Positions 58,948 through 61,334 of a stretch of DNA of 61,334 nucleotides are shown in pieces. Positions within the stretch are counted from its first letter, which is position 1. Every line of letters begins with the position of its first letter. The notes below the pieces were generated by a model. It was given only the letters and a program-made list of their open reading frames with translations. It was not told the DNA's origin and did not search any database. Source of the DNA: Sanguibacter keddieii (lineage in GTDB: Bacteria > Actinomycetota > Actinomycetes > Actinomycetales > Actinomycetaceae); the NCBI RefSeq assembly GCF_001064145.1, contig NZ_JVOJ01000045.1:1-61334 (forward strand), written 5' to 3'. Position numbers and translations under genes: made by a program.

Positions 58948-59697
58948 TTAGTAGGCGTCGATAGAAGACCAGGCCTCGTACACGCCCTTGTCCTGGTGGT
59001 AGACCGCTGTGCACGTGAAGTTGAAGGTGCCGTTCTTGCCCGTGAAAAGAGTGCCGTTGAGCTGGCCGCTCGCCTGGTACTGGGGACGTCCGCTAGAATC
59101 CACCCCGTCACGCGTGACCGTCCAGTTCACAAGCTTGCCCTGTTGGACCGTCTGCGACAGTGCCGACTTGCATTCGGACATTACGCCGTATTCCTCATCG
59201 CTGCTGACGTCCCCGGAAGAACCCGTCCCCTGAGTCGGTGCAGGGCTGGGCTTCGTGCCGACGGGCGGCGCGGACTGGCTCGGTGCAGGGGCAGGAGCCA
59301 CAGGAGCCGACGGGCTGGGGGTCACGGAAGGAGCGGACGTGGGCGCTGCGGTGCTCGGAGCGCTCGGCGAAGCCGATGCCCCGTCGCTGGAGGAATCGTC
59401 CTTGGTCAGCGCCCAGATTGCGACGCCAGCGACCAGGATCACGACCACCACGGCTGCGATGATGCCGATGATGAGGCCCGTCTTTTTCTTCTCCGGTTGC
59501 CCGCCGTACGGGGAGGCCTGGAACTGACCCTGAGGGTAGTAGCCCCGCTGCGGCTGCTGACCGTATCCCTGCTGCTGACCGTAACCCTGCTGCGGATAGC
59601 CGCCAGCGGCGGGCATCTGCTGGGTGTACTGTTGCCCGGCTGGGTACTGGCCGTTTCCGCCAACCGGTTGCTGGTTGGGGCTGTAGGGGTTTGACAT
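58948..59697 (-). CDS. Q/G/Y-rich single-pass membrane protein, paralogue 3
   Basis: 249 residues. Cytoplasmic N-terminus of about 70 residues rich in Gln, Gly, Tyr and Pro (YGQQ units), KKKTG stop-transfer, one membrane helix ([21 protein letters not shown]), a Ser/Pro/Ala linker, then a C-terminal external domain of about 85 residues with two conserved cysteines (SECKSAL and FNFTCTAVY) that resembles DUF4333-type domains. Same build as the two genes upstream. GGGAGC precedes the ATG. Unknown function; could sense or modify the cell envelope. Confidence 0.8.
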   Translation of the reverse strand: MSNPYSPNQQPVGGNGQYPAGQQYTQQMPAAGGYPQQGYGQQQGYGQQPQRGYYPQGQFQASPYGGQPEKKKTGLIIGIIAAVVVVILVAGVAIWALTKDDSSSDGASASPSAPSTAAPTSAPSVTPSPSAPVAPAPAPSQSAPPVGTKPSPAPTQGTGSSGDVSSDEEYGVMSECKSALSQTVQQGKLVNWTVTRDGVDSSGRPQYQASGQLNGTLFTGKNGTFNFTCTAVYHQDKGVYEAWSSIDAY

Positions 59698-59780
59698 TGG
59701 TGCTCCCGGTAGTGACTAGGTGAGGATCAGCCGGTCTCGCGGACAATGAGTCGAAAGAGCCAGCTCGTGATCATGATGGT

Positions 59781-60572
59781 CTAGGCGTCTTTGTATGTGA
59801 GCAACGCAGTGAAGTCGTTCATGCTCTTAATGTAGTATCCCTTGCATTCGAACGACCAACGACCGGTCTTGTTGGTCGTCGGATCCGTTCCGGTGACGAT
59901 GCCGGTGTAGACGTGCTTCTCTCCGTTGGGGAGAACCTCGGGCCCCGTGTAGTTCTCATTCGAAATGTTGGCATTCGACCACGTGCTATTGATCTGTTCC
60001 TTGCAGGAGGCGAGGACTCGTTCCTTCATGTCGCCCTGCCCGCCGTTCCCACTCCCTGGCGCTGCTCCCTGCGAGGGGTTGGTGCCCGCGGGCGGCTGCG
60101 AGGGGTTGGTGCCCGCAGGCGGCTGCGAGGGGTTGGTGCCAACGGGCGGCAGCGGATTGGTACCCGCCGCAGGGTCAGAGCCCTGAGAGGATACCCCCGG
60201 CATCGTGGGCGAATCAGCGTCGGAGTCAGAATCGTCCTTGTTCAGCGCCCAGATCACGACGCCGACGATGATGGCGACGACCAGGACAGCTGCGATGATG
60301 CCGATAATGAGCCCAGTCTTCTTCTTTTCCGGCGCTCCACCGTAGGGAGCTCCCTGGAACTGGCCCTGAGGGTAGTAGCCCTGCTGGGCCTGCTGACCGT
60401 AGCCCTGAGACTGACCGTAGCCCTGAGACTGGCCGTAGCCCTGAGACTGACCGTAGCCCTGAGACTGACCGTAGCCCTGAGACTGGCCGTAGCCGCCGTC
60501 AAACTGCTGCCCGGTCGGGTACTGACCGTTGCCAGGCATCGGTTGCTGATTGGGGGTGAAGGGGTTGGACAT
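59781..60572 (-). CDS. Q/G/Y-rich single-pass membrane protein, paralogue 2
   Basis: 263 residues, same architecture as its neighbours: [10 protein letters not shown] opening, five tandem GYGQSQ units, KKKTG and a membrane helix, linker with NPSQPPAGT repeats (three copies), C-terminal domain with cysteines in LASCKEQI and FECKGYY. AAGGAATCCCC precedes the ATG. The repeats at DNA level (60405-60495) are nearly exact 18-mers. Confidence 0.8.
   Translation of the reverse strand: MSNPFTPNQQPMPGNGQYPTGQQFDGGYGQSQGYGQSQGYGQSQGYGQSQGYGQSQGYGQQAQQGYYPQGQFQGAPYGGAPEKKKTGLIIGIIAAVLVVAIIVGVVIWALNKDDSDSDADSPTMPGVSSQGSDPAAGTNPLPPVGTNPSQPPAGTNPSQPPAGTNPSQGAAPGSGNGGQGDMKERVLASCKEQINSTWSNANISNENYTGPEVLPNGEKHVYTGIVTGTDPTTNKTGRWSFECKGYYIKSMNDFTALLTYKDA
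60058..60160. repeat. Tandem repeats in the paralogue 2 linker
   Basis: Three near-identical 27-bp units encode [10 protein letters not shown] in paralogue 2. A related PPMGTNPSQ repeat occurs in the partial paralogue 1 near 60950-61040. Confidence 0.75.
60405..60495. repeat. 18-bp tandem repeat array inside paralogue 2
   Basis: About five copies of GAGACTGACCGTAGCCCT (one variant has TGGC for TGAC) encode GYGQSQ on the minus strand. The in-frame unit length means copy-number change alters protein length without a frameshift. Confidence 0.85.
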
Positions 60573-60649
60573 GGGGATTCCTTCGGTTGTCAGCGCGTGC
60601 CAGCGCCAGGGCGCGGCCGTTGGGTGCGACGAGGAGCTGGTGCTGCGTG

Positions 60650-61334
60650 TCAGTAATTTTCAGGGATAACGACGGCGGAGAATTGCTTCTCGTCTTCGAA
60701 GTAGAACACGGAGCACGTGAAACGGGTGGTGATGGGCTTGTTCGTGAGATTGCTCGTGCCGGTGACGGTACCGGTGTAATCCCACCACCTGGTCTCACCG
60801 TAGCTCTCCTTCAGTTCCAGCTTCGCGTCCGAGACGTTTGCGTTCGCGTAGTCGCTGTTGATTTCCTTCGTGCACTCAGCGATGGCCTGCTTTTCCTTGT
60901 CGGATTCAGAGCCGCCGCCAGGTGCGGAAGGGTTGGTGCCCGTGGGCGGCTGCGACGGATTGGTGCCGCCAGGTGCGGAAGGGTTGGTGCCCATGGGTGG
61001 CTGCGAGGGGTTCGTGCCCATGGGCGGCTGCGACGGGTTTGCGCCCGCGGAAGGTGCTGCGGTGCTCGGGGTGCTCTGGGCGGCTGTGTCGTCGGACGAG
61101 TCGTCGTTGTACACGAACCACCAGATGGCGACGCCTGCGGCAATGAGCACGACCAGGACGGCGGCGATGATGCCGATGATGAGGCCCGTCTTCTTCTTTG
61201 CCGGCTGCCCGCCGCTCGGGGCACCCTGGAACTGGCTCTGAGGGTAGTAGCCTTGCTGGGCCTGCTGGCCGTAGCCCTGAGGCTGGCCGTAGCCGCCCAC
61301 GGCAGGCATCTGCTGGGTGGGCTGCTGCCCGTAG
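60650..61334 (-). CDS. Q/G/Y-rich single-pass membrane protein, paralogue 1 (partial)
   Basis: The frame is open to the window edge; the true start lies beyond 61334 (the edge reads [14 protein letters not shown]). The visible part has a Gln/Gly/Tyr-rich segment, KKKTG, a membrane helix, a linker of PPMGTNPSQ-type repeats, and the two-cysteine external domain (IAECTKEI and FTCSVFYF). First of three tandem paralogues, all leftward. Confidence 0.8.
   Translation of the reverse strand, partial: YGQQPTQQMPAVGGYGQPQGYGQQAQQGYYPQSQFQGAPSGGQPAKKKTGLIIGIIAAVLVVLIAAGVAIWWFVYNDDSSDDTAAQSTPSTAAPSAGANPSQPPMGTNPSQPPMGTNPSAPGGTNPSQPPTGTNPSAPGGGSESDKEKQAIAECTKEINSDYANANVSDAKLELKESYGETRWWDYTGTVTGTSNLTNKPITTRFTCSVFYFEDEKQFSAVVIPENY

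Noticed and set aside
60405-60495. 18-bp tandem repeats considered as a CRISPR array or replication iterons
   Set aside because: They are in-frame coding repeats (GYGQSQ) within a membrane-protein gene, without spacers.

Overview
High-GC actinobacterial chromosome, most likely Actinomycetaceae (Schaalia/Actinomyces type). This rests on actinobacterial-only families (SepH, DUF4193, DUF3710, DUF3159, DUF3000, DUF5998, DUF7455), an LAxTG cell-wall anchor signal, and a gene order matching the dxs / RNase D / TRAM methyltransferase / APC permease / TrkA pair / DUF3159 / OB-fold / DUF3710 / DUF4193 block known from mycobacteria. The assignment comes from reading alone; no database search was run.

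Layout. (1) 1-8.2 kb, accessory: the ileS 3' end, an MmeI-type restriction-modification gene, and between duplicated copies of their shared 3' ends an AT-richer island with an ISL3 transposase relic, two DNA methyltransferases (one with its own DNA-binding domain) and an HNH nuclease. (2) 8.4-11.4 kb: a five-gene leftward operon; four proteins are unrecognised (two are paralogues) and the fifth has an L7/L12 C-terminal-like domain. (3) 11.6-19.9 kb: folC, dhaKLM (PTS-dependent dihydroxyacetone kinase), ndk, smc. (4) 20-23 kb: a split ribbon-helix-helix gene followed by a five-copy array with exact 19-bp period, a DUF7455 gene, and parE. (5) 23.2-31 kb: two tandem GNAT genes, a sugar porter with a PfkB kinase, then a second accessory pocket in which an orphan membrane protein and a subtilisin-like protease sit among duplicated fragments of the pfkB and parC 3' ends. 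(6) 31.1-53.6 kb, core: parC, DUF5998, a phosphodiesterase-like gene, sepH, DUF4193/DUF3710/OB-fold/DUF3159, two TrkA-type proteins with a KimA-like potassium transporter, a TRAM methyltransferase, a ClC transporter, an S9 peptidase, dxs, RNase D, DUF3000, glgX. (7) 53.7-54.2 kb: five tRNA genes (Gly, Val, Gly, Cys, Val). (8) 54.5-61.3 kb, surface and accessory: an LAxTG surface protein, a relic of a second one, a GH13 alpha-glucosidase, and three tandem paralogous membrane proteins with Q/G/Y-rich cytoplasmic tails, the last cut by the window edge.

How it fits together. parE and parC supply topoisomerase IV, and smc and sepH belong to chromosome segregation and division. The TrkA pair and KimA-like transporter form a potassium-uptake locus. 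glgX and the GH13 enzyme degrade alpha-glucans; dhaKLM channels dihydroxyacetone into glycolysis using PTS phosphate. The most unusual feature is architectural: in two places foreign cargo lies between partial, diverged copies of the neighbouring core genes' 3' ends. This looks like insertion with long target duplication, or homology-assisted capture from a related strain. Also notable are the 19-bp array, the orphan operon at 8.4-11.4 kb, and many core genes whose start codon lies only 6-8 bases after a -10-like hexamer, which suggests widespread leaderless translation.
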